Shown: positions 8,059-16,184 of the stretch, piece by piece
Layout: the number at the start of each line of letters is the position of its first letter
Position numbering within the stretch: position 1 is the stretch's first letter
Notes under the pieces: generated by a model
The model's database searches: none
Told to the model about the DNA's origin: nothing
Seen by the model: the letters and a program-made list of their open reading frames with translations, nothing else
Assembly (NCBI GenBank): GCA_030463445.1
Contig: JAQGFW010011847.1
Location: forward strand, 1 to 26,987
Source: Euplotes aediculatus
Taxonomy: Eukaryota; Ciliophora; Spirotrichea; Euplotida; Euplotidae
Length of the DNA: 26,987 nucleotides
Reading direction: 5' to 3'
Position numbers and translations under genes: made by a program

Positions 8059-8871
8059 TTTCATCAAAAACTTGATATTGCCAGCATTAAAAACTCGTTT
8101 CATCATTGCTTTTGTGTGTTCGGGCAATTTATTTGGATAATACCTTTGCATGAGTTCAGTATCTAAAAAAAACTCTTGCGGAGGCGTTATCTCAATTCGT
8201 TCAAAACCAACTTTTTCATAGCTTCTCCCATCCGACCAATCCCGGTCGGCATAAGTCATAATATCGTCGGGTTTGTTTTCGGCTATAAATGCTTTGAGTA
8301 ATTTATCCAAACCACCTACAACCGTAAAATTTAATAAATTGGCAAATCGAATCAACTCATAAGAGCGGTATTCTTGCCCATCTCGCAATATCGTTTTTGC
8401 ATTGCTAAATGATGCTACTGCTACTAATAATTCGGCTTCATTACTTATAAAATCATTAGGTAAAACTCTAAAATATCTTTTGGGCAGATACAAACCGTAC
8501 TTCAACTTTGCACTCGTAACAACCTGCAAATGATTGTCTCTCAAGAAGTTATCTAAGTTAGACTTATCAATTCTACGAACTTTTGTTAGCCTTGCCGGAA
8601 TCCGATGGGAGATTCCACAATTTGCTAAAATCCGAGATTTACAAATTGCCTGTTTGGTTTTCCAAACGTCTTCCCAAAGGAATATTTTACGATTATTATC
8701 ATCAAAAACCTTGGAGGTCTTGAAAACCTCTAAGGTTTGACCGATGCTTATACAATAGATTTGTAGATTGTTTTCGACCAATTCTAATCTATAATACTCA
8801 CCGATGATTTGCTCGGTAAAAGCAACCTCATTCTCATCTAAAAAAAATTTAACCTCGTTACACCACAGCAT
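8050..8871 (-). CDS. Unknown protein with a domain like the C-terminus of phage homing-endonuclease-type proteins
   Basis: The 273-aa product has no signal peptide or membrane segment. The N-terminal half, with CKSRI at about residue 80 and paired Cys residues, looks like a nuclease-associated region, but I see no catalytic motif I can name. The C-terminal half (about 145-240) reads FSNAKTILRDGQEYRSYELIRF..., then VVGGLDKLLKAFI...MTYADRDWSDGRSYEKVGFE. I recall this order (GGxxKLLK, YADRDWSxGxxYEKxGF) from the C-terminal domain of phage and plasmid homing-endonuclease-like proteins. Residues 45-56 (TLEVFKTSKVF region) are encoded by a palindromic repeat (8705-8737). The gene converges on the nucleotidase gene. 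The functional role is unassigned. Confidence 0.7.
   Translation of the reverse strand: MLWCNEVKFFLDENEVAFTEQIIGEYYRLELVENNLQIYCISIGQTLEVFKTSKVFDDNNRKIFLWEDVWKTKQAICKSRILANCGISHRIPARLTKVRRIDKSNLDNFLRDNHLQVVTSAKLKYGLYLPKRYFRVLPNDFISNEAELLVAVASFSNAKTILRDGQEYRSYELIRFANLLNFTVVGGLDKLLKAFIAENKPDDIMTYADRDWSDGRSYEKVGFERIEITPPQEFFLDTELMQRYYPNKLPEHTKAMMKRVFNAGNIKFLMKLK
8705..8737. repeat. Palindromic repeat inside a coding sequence
   Basis: AAACCTTGGAGGT at 8705-8717 and ACCTCTAAGGTTT at 8725-8737 form 13-bp arms with one mismatch and a 7-nt loop. The sequence type (AACCTTxGAGGT...ACCTCxAAGGTT) resembles a palindrome I recall as frequent between genes in Cytophagales. Here it is read in frame in the minus-strand gene as QTLEVFKTSKVF. 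Confidence 0.75.
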
Positions 8872-9004
8872 TTACAAAAGAGTTATTTAAGCAAAATATT
8901 GGATAAGTATTTTCGTTACAAATAAACAAAAACTACTCAAAATATAGCATAGCAAATTTTACCTTAAAGTTTCATATTGTAATAATTCCTAAAATTCTAT
9001 AATC

Positions 9005-9553
9005 ATGAAAAAGGTAGTTTTAATCTGTCTGTTGCCTATTTTTTCGTTTGCCCAAGAGAGTCTTTATCTAAAAATTCAAGCCGACGAGTATTTCAAAGTT
9101 GGTCGGTATTGGGATGCGTTTTTTGCCTACCGAGATTTGGCTCGCATGAGCGACAATCAAGAGCAAATTAAACAACACATCAAAGATGCTTCTCATGCGA
9201 TGTACCTTACCAAAAAATTTAGAGATTATCGGGCTTTTAAGAAATATGATTTGGCAAAAAGCAACCTTCGAGCATTAATCGAACTCAATCCATTCGACCC
9301 AAATCGAGCCGAATTGCCAGTATTGAGCATCGAACAAGCCTCTGATTATCAACGCTTTGCATTACGTCAGCAAACAGTACAAGCCAGTTTAGATTTTTTT
9401 GATAGAGCTATAAAACTATACCAAGAAGCGATTGCAGACGGCTCGACGGATAGCTCGGTAGAAGTAGCGATTCGGATGTGCGAATGGGCAAAAGAAGAAA
9501 TCCAAAAAACTGAAAAAAGCACTTATTCTTTCGATACCAATAAGGATAGCTAA
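9005..9553 (+). CDS. Small secreted helical (TPR-like) protein of unknown function
   Basis: The 182-aa product starts with a clear signal peptide (MKKVVLICLLPIFSFAQ, cleaved about after Ala16), so it is likely periplasmic or surface-exposed. The mature part is strongly helical. Segments such as ADEYFKVGRYWDAFFAYRDLAR, YDLAKSNLRALIELNPFDP and FFDRAIKLYQEAIADG have TPR-like spacing, suggesting two or three degenerate TPR units and a protein-protein binding role. No enzyme motif is seen. The gene is monocistronic, diverges from the 8050-8871 gene and is followed by a perfect terminator hairpin 4 bp after its stop. Confidence 0.75.
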   Translation: MKKVVLICLLPIFSFAQESLYLKIQADEYFKVGRYWDAFFAYRDLARMSDNQEQIKQHIKDASHAMYLTKKFRDYRAFKKYDLAKSNLRALIELNPFDPNRAELPVLSIEQASDYQRFALRQQTVQASLDFFDRAIKLYQEAIADGSTDSSVEVAIRMCEWAKEEIQKTEKSTYSFDTNKDS

Positions 9554-9557
9554 TCGG

Positions 9558-9581
9558 AGGACGGGTTGAGAAACCCGTCCT
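9558..9581. terminator. Perfect hairpin between convergent genes
   Basis: AGGACGGGTT (9558-9567) and AACCCGTCCT (9572-9581) form a 10-bp GC-rich stem with a GAGA loop. It lies between the convergent stops at 9553 and 9591, so it can serve both genes. TATCC after it and GGATA before it extend the symmetry. Confidence 0.8.
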
Positions 9582-9590
9582 ATCCAAGTA

Positions 9591-10901
9591 TTAAAATGAC
9601 TTATACAACTCTACATTTGAGATAATCGGCGTAGCTAAAACTTCATAAAAAACGATTCTAACTTCTTTTGATGTTATGCTCGGAAACCTCACAATTCGTT
9701 TATACCCAACAGTCGTTGCCGATGCGATTGTTTTCCATTCGTTGTTTTCTTTTATCTGAACCGAAAACGATTTAATTCTTTGACCAAATTTGATATTCTC
9801 TTGAATCACAATACTGTTAAACTCAACAGGTTTACTCAGTGAAACCGTATGAAACTTATCAGTTGATTTTTTAATAGATTCTTTCGTCACCAGATTCACA
9901 GGAAAACTCGACTCACGTAATTTTCTAAACTCCATCAAAACTTTTTCGTCATTTTCGTGGATAATTCCACGATTATCAACCGGAATATTCAGCAATAATG
10001 TAGCTCCACGCCCAACTGATTTATCCCAAATTTCCATCAATTTTTGCGGTGATTTCACTTTTTCATCTTCATTTTTGTGATAAAACCATCCCGGACGAAT
10101 CGAAACATCACATTCGGCAGGAAGCCAGTCTGTCCCGTTTTCATCACCAATATTCAATCTTTTTGGATTATCATAAGCAGGAAACAACTCATTGCGACGC
10201 ATCGTATGCCAGCAAGTTTCTCCAGCAAAACCGTTCTCGTTTCCAACCCAACGAATATCTGGACCTGCATCGCTAAAAATCAAGGCATTGGGCTGGTATT
10301 TTTTAACGATTGCATTAAACCTCGGAAAATCATACACTTGCTTTTTACCATTTGGACCTTCGCCATTTGCACCATCAAACCAAACCTCAAATAAATCACC
10401 ATAATTTGTCAAAACTTCGGTAAGCATATTGGCAAAAACATCATTGTATTCGGGAGTGCCATAAGTCGGGTGGTTTCTATCCCACGGCGAAATATAAACT
10501 CCCATTTTTAGACCATATTCTTTACAAGCAGCCGATAATTCTTTCAAAACATCACCCTTACCATCTTTCCATTTGGATTCTCGAACCGTATGTTTTGAAT
10601 ATTTACTCGGAAACAATGCAAAACCATCGTGGTGTTTGGCGGTGATAATGATTGCCTTCATCCCAGCCGCTTTACAGATTCTTGCCCATTGCCGGCAATC
10701 TAATTGAGTCGGATTAAAAACCTCTTCTTTTTCGGTACCATCGCCCCATTCTTTATCCGTAAATGAGTTTGGTCCAAAATGCACAAAGGCATAATATTCG
10801 AGTTTGTGCCAGTTTAATTGGTCTTGGTTTGGCACTGCACCAAACGGTTTTTGAGCCAATGAAAGTAGCGGAATTAATAAGAATAAAACAATTTTTTGCA
10901 T
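9591..10901 (-). CDS. Secreted alpha-L-fucosidase, GH29
   Basis: The 436-aa product has a Sec signal peptide (MQKIVLFLLIPLLSLAQ). The barrel shows the GH29 hallmarks: HFGPNSFTDKEWGDG near residue 41, AKHHDGFALFPS at 88-99 and the catalytic nucleophile Asp176 in EVWFDGANGEG. After the barrel, residues about 340-436 form a beta-rich region with a discoidin/F5-8C-like pattern (FHTVSLSKPVEFNSIVIQEN...), which could bind sugar. Length and layout fit the bacterial GH29 group that cleaves terminal fucose from branched glycans; the linkage is not deducible here. The gene diverges from the GH88 operon across 164 bp, so shared regulation is plausible, although no SusCD or ECF/HTCS regulator lies next to it. 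Confidence 0.92.
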   Translation of the reverse strand: MQKIVLFLLIPLLSLAQKPFGAVPNQDQLNWHKLEYYAFVHFGPNSFTDKEWGDGTEKEEVFNPTQLDCRQWARICKAAGMKAIIITAKHHDGFALFPSKYSKHTVRESKWKDGKGDVLKELSAACKEYGLKMGVYISPWDRNHPTYGTPEYNDVFANMLTEVLTNYGDLFEVWFDGANGEGPNGKKQVYDFPRFNAIVKKYQPNALIFSDAGPDIRWVGNENGFAGETCWHTMRRNELFPAYDNPKRLNIGDENGTDWLPAECDVSIRPGWFYHKNEDEKVKSPQKLMEIWDKSVGRGATLLLNIPVDNRGIIHENDEKVLMEFRKLRESSFPVNLVTKESIKKSTDKFHTVSLSKPVEFNSIVIQENIKFGQRIKSFSVQIKENNEWKTIASATTVGYKRIVRFPSITSKEVRIVFYEVLATPIISNVELYKSF

Positions 10902-11025
10902 AGTAAATTATCTTGAAGGTTGTTGATGCAACAAAAATCAACAATAATCTGATTGGATGTTTTAAAATGTCATAAAAATATCAAAAATTGGGAGCAAACA
11001 ATTAGATATTAGAATAGTATAATTT

Positions 11026-11033
11026 TACTTTTG
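11026..11033 (+). promoter_or_regulatory. Putative -7 box of GH88 operon
   Basis: TACTTTTG matches the Bacteroidota -7 consensus TAnnTTTG, 32 bp before the ATG at 11066. No convincing -33 TTTG is seen at the right distance. Confidence 0.45.
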
Positions 11034-11065
11034 CTAAGTACAAAAAATAAATCTATTCGAGCCTA

Positions 11066-12439
11066 ATGCTTTCAATCAATTACAACTTAAAACCCTCAGA
11101 TTTAAGCCAAAAACTAACCAGATTCTGGGATTTGTCAGGAAAAAAAATCCTTGATATTGAAAATAATTATGATACATCCAAAGGCTCGCCTGTTTTTACG
11201 GTAAAAGGCAAATACACCACTCGTGGCTGGACCGAATGGACACAAGGTTTTGTTTTTGGGTCGTCTATCCTACAATTCGATGCCACTGGCGATAAGCAGT
11301 TTCTCGAAATCGGCAAAAAAAATACACTTAAATTCATGGCTCCGCACGTGAGTCATATCGGTGTTCACGACCACGGGTTCAATAACGTAAGCACCTACGG
11401 CAACCTGCTGCGATTGATGAATGAAGGTAAAATCGAGCATAACGATTGGGAAAAGAACTTTTATGAATTAGCCCTGAAGATTTCGGGTGCAGTTCAGGCG
11501 AGTCGCTGGACAAATATCAAAAACGGTGGGTATATCCATTCTTTCAATGGGCCACATTCGTTATTTGTAGATACGATTCGTTCGTGTCGAGCGTTGGTTG
11601 TGAGCCATCAATTAGGTCATGTTTTTCAAGCCGAAAATGATGTAAAAATCAATCTACTCGAAAGAGCAATCTTACACATCAAAGCCACTGCCGATTTTTC
11701 GATTTACTACGGCGAAGGGCGAGATACGTACGATATTTGGGGCAGAACCGCCCATGAAAGCGTTTTTAATACCAAAGATGGTAATTTCAGATGTCCAAAT
11801 TCGCAACAAGGCTATACGGGTTTTAGCACTTGGACTCGTGGTTTGGCTTGGGCAATGTGTGGTTTTCCAGAACAATTAGAGTTTTTAGAAACGATTTCGG
11901 ATGATGAATTAAAGCAATTAGGTGGCAGAGAAGCCATCGAATCTATGATGCTCAAAGCCGCCAAAGCAACTTGTGATTTTTATATCGAAAATACTCCGAC
12001 CGACGGCGTTCCATATTGGGATACTGGTGCCCCCAATCTTCATAAATTAGGAGATTATCACGCTACCAAATCAAATCCCTATAACGACCACGAGCCGATT
12101 GATGGTTCAGCGGCGGCGATTGCCGTACAAGGTCTTTTGAGATTGGGTAAATACTTAACCAAAAATGGCGATGTAGCCAATGGCGAAAAGTATTTTCAGG
12201 CTGGACTCACAGTTTTAGATACAATTCTTGAAGAACCTTATTTGAGTACAGATGAAACTCATCAAGGATTGTTGCTCCATTCTATTTATCACCGACCAAA
12301 CGGCTGGGATTATATTCCAGAAGGCAGTAAAATCCCGAATGGCGAATCAAGCCAGTGGGGAGATTACCACATCCGTGAGGTAGCATTGTATGTGCAACGG
12401 CTCATCAATAATGAGAAATATTATTCATTTTTCAGTTAA
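11066..12439 (+). CDS. Glycoside hydrolase family 88, unsaturated uronyl hydrolase-like
   Basis: The 457-aa product has no signal peptide and is likely cytoplasmic. GH88 enzymes hydrate the unsaturated uronic acid left by polysaccharide lyases and release it from oligosaccharides. Features in family order are WTQGFVFGS (59-67), V-H-D102-H-G-F for the first conserved Asp (HDLGF in characterised enzymes), LFVD169TIRSC for the second, then [32 protein letters not shown] and [15 protein letters not shown]. The spacing of the two Asp residues is close to that of Bacillus UGL. It is the first gene of an apparent four-gene operon. The related GH105 family is less likely because of the [10 protein letters not shown] context. 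No lyase is in the window. Confidence 0.83.
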   Translation: MLSINYNLKPSDLSQKLTRFWDLSGKKILDIENNYDTSKGSPVFTVKGKYTTRGWTEWTQGFVFGSSILQFDATGDKQFLEIGKKNTLKFMAPHVSHIGVHDHGFNNVSTYGNLLRLMNEGKIEHNDWEKNFYELALKISGAVQASRWTNIKNGGYIHSFNGPHSLFVDTIRSCRALVVSHQLGHVFQAENDVKINLLERAILHIKATADFSIYYGEGRDTYDIWGRTAHESVFNTKDGNFRCPNSQQGYTGFSTWTRGLAWAMCGFPEQLEFLETISDDELKQLGGREAIESMMLKAAKATCDFYIENTPTDGVPYWDTGAPNLHKLGDYHATKSNPYNDHEPIDGSAAAIAVQGLLRLGKYLTKNGDVANGEKYFQAGLTVLDTILEEPYLSTDETHQGLLLHSIYHRPNGWDYIPEGSKIPNGESSQWGDYHIREVALYVQRLINNEKYYSFFS

Positions 12440-12480
12440 AATTCCGAAATCTAAAATCACAAATCCGAAATTCAATTAGT

Positions 12481-13926
12481 ATGTCTGGCAAATACAAACC
12501 AAAATATTCGAGAGTAGCCCAATTAAAAACAGCCGAAGATTTAAGAAAATATTTGGATGAAAACGGTGTAGATTTACCTTTTGATGATACGTTGCTTCCG
12601 CCAGCCGAATCACCTTTTCATAAAAAAATACATCTAAAATCAGGCAAAACCATTGGTAATAGCCTTTGTATTTTGCCAATGGAAGGCTGGGATGGCACAA
12701 CTGATGGTAAACCAACCGAATTTACTAAAAATCGTTGGATTAAATTTGCCGTGAGCGGAGCCAAATTATTGTTTGGTTGCGAAGCTGTCGCTGTTTGCCC
12801 CGATGGTCGTGCAAATCCAAATCAATTATACATGAGCGATGATAATTTTGAGGAATTTGTAAACCTTCGCCAGATTGTAATTGATAAACACTTCGAAAAA
12901 TTCGGCACAACCGAAGACCTTGTGATTGGTTTGCAACTCACTCATTCAGGAAGATTCTGTAAACCAAACGACCATAAAAAATTTGAATCGAAGGTTTTGT
13001 ATTCGCATCCTTTTCTCGATGCCAAATTTCATGTGAATCCCGAAACCCAAACAATGACCGATGAAGATATTGATGAACTCATCGAAAAATATGTAAAAGC
13101 GGCAGTTTTGGCTCAAAAAGCTGGCTACGACTTTGTAGATATTAAACATTGCCACGGTTATTTAGGACATGAATTTTTAAGTGCAATTGACCGTGAAGGA
13201 AAATACGGTGGGAGCTTTGAAAATAGAACGAGATTCTTGCAAAATATTGTCGAAGGAATCAATAAAGCGGCTCCAGGTCTCGAAATCGGGGTTCGTTTGA
13301 GTGCATTTGATTTTCTACCATTCAAAAAAGGAATCGAAGATGTCGGTACTCCCGAATCAATAGATAATTATCCTTACGCATTTGGTTCGGATGATAGCGG
13401 TCTGAAAATCGACTTAACCGAAACAAAAGCATTTTTGAGTCTGGCTCAAAGCCTTGGTATTCAGATGATTTGTATTACTGGCGGCAGCCCTTACTACAAT
13501 CCGCATTTGATGCGTCCAGCGATTTTCCCACCGTCAGATGGTTACCTCCCACCCGAAGAACCAATGGCTGGGGTCAAACGCCAAATTGATGTTACGGCAG
13601 AATTAAAGAAAGATTTTCCAGAATTAGTTATTATTGGCTCGGGGTATTCGTATTTGCAAGAATGGTTGCCAAATGTTGGACAATATGTATTACGCAATGG
13701 AATGGCTGATTCAGTCGGTTTTGGTAGAATGGTTCTCTCCTACCCAACTATGCCAGCAGATATGTTAAGTGGAAACCTGCTCGAACGCAAACTCATTTGT
13801 CGTACATTCTCGGATTGTACAACTGCACCGAGAAATGGTATAATTTCGGGATGTTATCCGTTAGACCCACTCTATAAAAAACTACCCGAAGCCGAACAAC
13901 TCAAAGTGATTAAAGATAGTTTGTAA
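12481..13926 (+). CDS. NADH:flavin oxidoreductase, Old Yellow Enzyme family
   Basis: This 481-aa FMN enzyme follows the GH88 gene by 41 bp. The barrel motifs are visible: QLTHSGR (152-158) for flavin and substrate contact, [15 protein letters not shown] (about 220-234; the H-x-x-x-H pair plus Y) and GGSPYYNPH near residue 340. Unlike short OYEs, it has a C-terminal C440-x5-C446-x11-C458. The last spacing equals that of the [4Fe-4S] site of 2,4-dienoyl-CoA reductase-type enzymes, but the front of that motif (CxxCxxxC) is incomplete, so cluster binding is doubtful. Its place in a sugar operon points to reduction of an enone or keto-sugar intermediate. The substrate is unknown. Confidence 0.85.
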   Translation: MSGKYKPKYSRVAQLKTAEDLRKYLDENGVDLPFDDTLLPPAESPFHKKIHLKSGKTIGNSLCILPMEGWDGTTDGKPTEFTKNRWIKFAVSGAKLLFGCEAVAVCPDGRANPNQLYMSDDNFEEFVNLRQIVIDKHFEKFGTTEDLVIGLQLTHSGRFCKPNDHKKFESKVLYSHPFLDAKFHVNPETQTMTDEDIDELIEKYVKAAVLAQKAGYDFVDIKHCHGYLGHEFLSAIDREGKYGGSFENRTRFLQNIVEGINKAAPGLEIGVRLSAFDFLPFKKGIEDVGTPESIDNYPYAFGSDDSGLKIDLTETKAFLSLAQSLGIQMICITGGSPYYNPHLMRPAIFPPSDGYLPPEEPMAGVKRQIDVTAELKKDFPELVIIGSGYSYLQEWLPNVGQYVLRNGMADSVGFGRMVLSYPTMPADMLSGNLLERKLICRTFSDCTTAPRNGIISGCYPLDPLYKKLPEAEQLKVIKDSL

Positions 13927-13927
13927 A

Positions 13928-14698
13928 ATGAAAAAGGTTGCATTTATAACAGGTGGAAGTCGAGGAATAGGCTTAGGGATTTCGGAGCGTTTAGCAAAAA
14001 AAGGGTTCGATTTGGCAATCAATGGAATGCGAAATGCTGATTCGGTAGCAGACGTAATCGACCATTTAAAAAGTTACGGTGTTGATGTAATTTATTGCCA
14101 AGGAAATGTAGCATCAAGAGAAGATAGAGAAGCAATGCTCGGTCAGATAAAAAGCCATTTTGGGCGGTTAGACGTACTCGTCAATAACGCTGGTGTTGCT
14201 CCAAAAGTCAGAAATGATGTTTTAGCCACTACCGAAGAAAGCTACGATTATGTCTTAAACACTAATTTAAAAGCAAACTATTTCTTGACTCAATCGGTAG
14301 CTAATTGGATGATTCAACAAAAAGAGCAATTCACTGATTTTCAAGGGAGTATCATCAATATTTCGTCAATATCGGCAACGGTTGCATCGGTAAATCGGGG
14401 TGAATATTGTGTTTCTAAGGCTGGAATTGCGATGAACACTCAGCTTTTTGCAGCTCGTCTGGGTGAATTTGGGATTAATGTTTACGAAGTCCGTCCGGGA
14501 GTTATCAAAACCGATATGACAGCGGGTGTAACGGACAAATACGACAATTTGATTGAAAACGGTTTGACGGTACAGAAACGTTGGGGCTACCCCGACGACA
14601 TCGGTCGAGCGGTGGCGGCATTGGCAATTGGAGATTTCCCGTATTCGACCGGAAGCGTCTTTATGATTGACGGAGGATTAACGATTCCGAGATTGTAA
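13928..14698 (+). CDS. Short-chain dehydrogenase/reductase (FabG-like)
   Basis: The 256-aa product starts one base after the preceding stop, so the two are probably co-translated. It has the complete SDR fold signature: cofactor motif T8-G-G-S-R-G-I-G15, NNAG at 86-89, and catalytic Ser147, Tyr160 and Lys164 (EYCVSKAG). The C-terminal GSVFMIDGGLTIPRL is typical of FabG-like SDRs. FabG annotation would be by similarity only. With GH88 upstream and a dehydrogenase downstream, oxidation or reduction of a sugar-acid or keto-sugar (as KduD-type SDRs do for deoxy-keto-uronates) is more likely than fatty-acid synthesis. That is inference from context. Confidence 0.88.
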   Translation: MKKVAFITGGSRGIGLGISERLAKKGFDLAINGMRNADSVADVIDHLKSYGVDVIYCQGNVASREDREAMLGQIKSHFGRLDVLVNNAGVAPKVRNDVLATTEESYDYVLNTNLKANYFLTQSVANWMIQQKEQFTDFQGSIINISSISATVASVNRGEYCVSKAGIAMNTQLFAARLGEFGINVYEVRPGVIKTDMTAGVTDKYDNLIENGLTVQKRWGYPDDIGRAVAALAIGDFPYSTGSVFMIDGGLTIPRL

Positions 14699-14718
14699 AG
14701 AAACATCAACATTAACCG

Positions 14719-14744
14719 CTGTCAGCGTTTTTAACGACTGACAG
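14719..14744. repeat. Hairpin repeat, CTGTCAGCGTT type
   Basis: CTGTCAGCGTT (14719-14729) pairs with AACG-A-CTGACAG (14733-14744): an 11-bp stem with one bulged A and a TTT loop. The same 11-mer CTGTCAGCGTT occurs in the hairpin at 16093-16125. It lies between the SDR and the Gfo/Idh/MocA gene and could weaken read-through or mark transcript ends. Confidence 0.65.
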
Positions 14745-14779
14745 GGCTTTGAGAATTCAACCAAACTATTCAACCATAA

Positions 14780-16078
14780 ATGAAAAAATTCTCACGTCGT
14801 GATATGCTGAAATCAGCATTACCGACCTCCGTAGCTGTCATGGCTATTCCAACAATTATTCCTGCACGGGCGTTTGGGGCGAATGACCGAATCCGTATGG
14901 CTGTTTTAGGAGTCAATGGGCGTGGCAAAGACCATATTCAAGGCTTAATGAAACAAGAAAATGTTCAAATCGTTACCCTCTGCGACCCTGATAATGTAGT
15001 TTCGGGCAAAGCTGCACAAGATTTTGAGCAAAAATACAACCTAAAAGTAACCACTGAGCAAGACCTCCGAAAAGTTTACGATAACAAAGATATAGATGCA
15101 GTGAGCATTGCCACGCCAAACCACTGGCACGCATTGGCTACAATTTGGGCATGTCAGGCAGGCAAAGATGTGTATGTCGAAAAGCCCGGTTCGCACAATA
15201 TTTTTGAAGGTCGCAAAATGATTGAAGCTGCCGCAAAATATAACCGAATCGTACAGCATGGCGTACAGTTACGTAGCTCGGTTGCTATCCAAGAAGCCAT
15301 TAAACATTTACGTGAAGGATTAATCGGTAAGGTTTATATGGCTCGTGGATTGGTGTTTAAATGGCGACCAGATATTGGTAATCAAGGAAAATCGACAGTT
15401 CCAGAAGGATTAAATTGGGATATTTGGCAAGGCCCTGCCCAAGCCGAAGAATTCAGCAAAAACTACGTTCATTACAACTGGCATTGGTTCTGGAAATACG
15501 GCAACGGAGACGTTGGTAACCAAGGCGTTCATGAAACCGACCTCTGTATGTGGGGTCTCGACGTTGGGCTACCCGAAGAAATCACTTCGCAAGGGGCAAA
15601 AATGCTTTGGAATGACTGCAAAGAAACTCCCGAAACACTTACTTCGATTTATAAATATCCGAAAGAAGGAAAAATGATTCAGATGGAGGTGCGTCCGTGG
15701 ATGACAAATAAAGAGGATGGAATTGAAGTCGGCAATATATTCTATGGCGATAAAGGCTACATGGTTATCAATGGTTATAACGATTATAAAACGTTTCTCG
15801 GAAAAAATAGAGAACCAGGCCCAGCCCGCAAAGAAGGTGGCGACCACTACAAAAACTTTATTGATGCAGTTCGCAAAAGAGATAAATCAATCTTGAATGG
15901 GCCAGTCGAAACTGCTCATTTATCGGCTGGAATCGCTCATTTGGGTAATATTTCTTATCGTCTGAATCGAACTCTGAAATTCGATACAAAAACAGAAACG
16001 TTTATTGGCGATAAAGAAGCTAATGCAATGCTTACTCGCAAATATCGTCCACCATTTGTTGTGCCAGACAAAGTTTAA
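14780..16078 (+). CDS. Tat-exported Gfo/Idh/MocA family oxidoreductase
   Basis: The 432-aa product has a twin-arginine signal (SRRDMLKSALP then a hydrophobic stretch to PARAFGA, about 1-34), so it is exported folded, probably with its NAD(P) cofactor. The Rossmann motif is GVNGRG at 44-49. NHWH at 114-117 and E134-K135-P136 carry the conserved catalytic lysine of the family. The C-terminal domain has the usual WHWFWKYGNGDVGNQGVHETDL stretch. Tat-exported members are common in Bacteroidota and Planctomycetes; some oxidise glycosides at C3 to help glycan cleavage, others are glycosidases. It is 81 bp after the SDR gene and probably the last gene of the operon, ending before the 16093 hairpin. 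Confidence 0.9.
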   Translation: MKKFSRRDMLKSALPTSVAVMAIPTIIPARAFGANDRIRMAVLGVNGRGKDHIQGLMKQENVQIVTLCDPDNVVSGKAAQDFEQKYNLKVTTEQDLRKVYDNKDIDAVSIATPNHWHALATIWACQAGKDVYVEKPGSHNIFEGRKMIEAAAKYNRIVQHGVQLRSSVAIQEAIKHLREGLIGKVYMARGLVFKWRPDIGNQGKSTVPEGLNWDIWQGPAQAEEFSKNYVHYNWHWFWKYGNGDVGNQGVHETDLCMWGLDVGLPEEITSQGAKMLWNDCKETPETLTSIYKYPKEGKMIQMEVRPWMTNKEDGIEVGNIFYGDKGYMVINGYNDYKTFLGKNREPGPARKEGGDHYKNFIDAVRKRDKSILNGPVETAHLSAGIAHLGNISYRLNRTLKFDTKTETFIGDKEANAMLTRKYRPPFVVPDKV

Positions 16079-16092
16079 TCTAATTTAACTCG

Positions 16093-16125
16093 AACGCTGA
16101 CAGGGTTTAAAACCCTGTCAGCGTT
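16093..16125. terminator. Strong hairpin terminator, CTGACAGGG type
   Basis: AACGCTGACAGGG (16093-16105) and CCCTGTCAGCGTT (16113-16125) form a perfect 13-bp stem with a 7-nt TTTAAAA loop, followed by TT and AT-rich sequence. It lies 14 bp after the Gfo/Idh/MocA stop, so it probably ends the operon. It shares an 11-mer with the hairpin at 14719. Confidence 0.8.
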
Positions 16126-16159
16126 TTAAATTTTAAAGTCGTTCTACAAATTTATTCAG

Positions 16160-16167
16160 TATCTTTG
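16160..16167 (+). promoter_or_regulatory. Putative -7 box of cvfB-like gene
   Basis: TATCTTTG fits TAnnTTTG exactly, 17 bp before the ATG at 16185 and after the terminator hairpin. This spacing would give a short leader. The -33 element is not clear. Confidence 0.55.
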
Positions 16168-16184
16168 GGGCAAAATTTTATAAT

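Noticed and set aside
12440-12480. TCCGAAAT direct repeats between GH88 and OYE genes as a regulatory site
   Set aside because: Two short AT-rich copies in a 41-bp gap; this type of degenerate repeat is common and nothing else supports function.
13928-14698. Fatty-acid synthesis FabG
   Set aside because: FabG-like SDRs are a broad group. Its position one base after an OYE gene in a sugar operon makes a catabolic role more likely.
9591-16078. Complete SusCD polysaccharide-utilisation locus
   Set aside because: No TonB-dependent SusC-like receptor, SusD lipoprotein, HTCS or ECF sigma/anti-sigma gene is present in the window.
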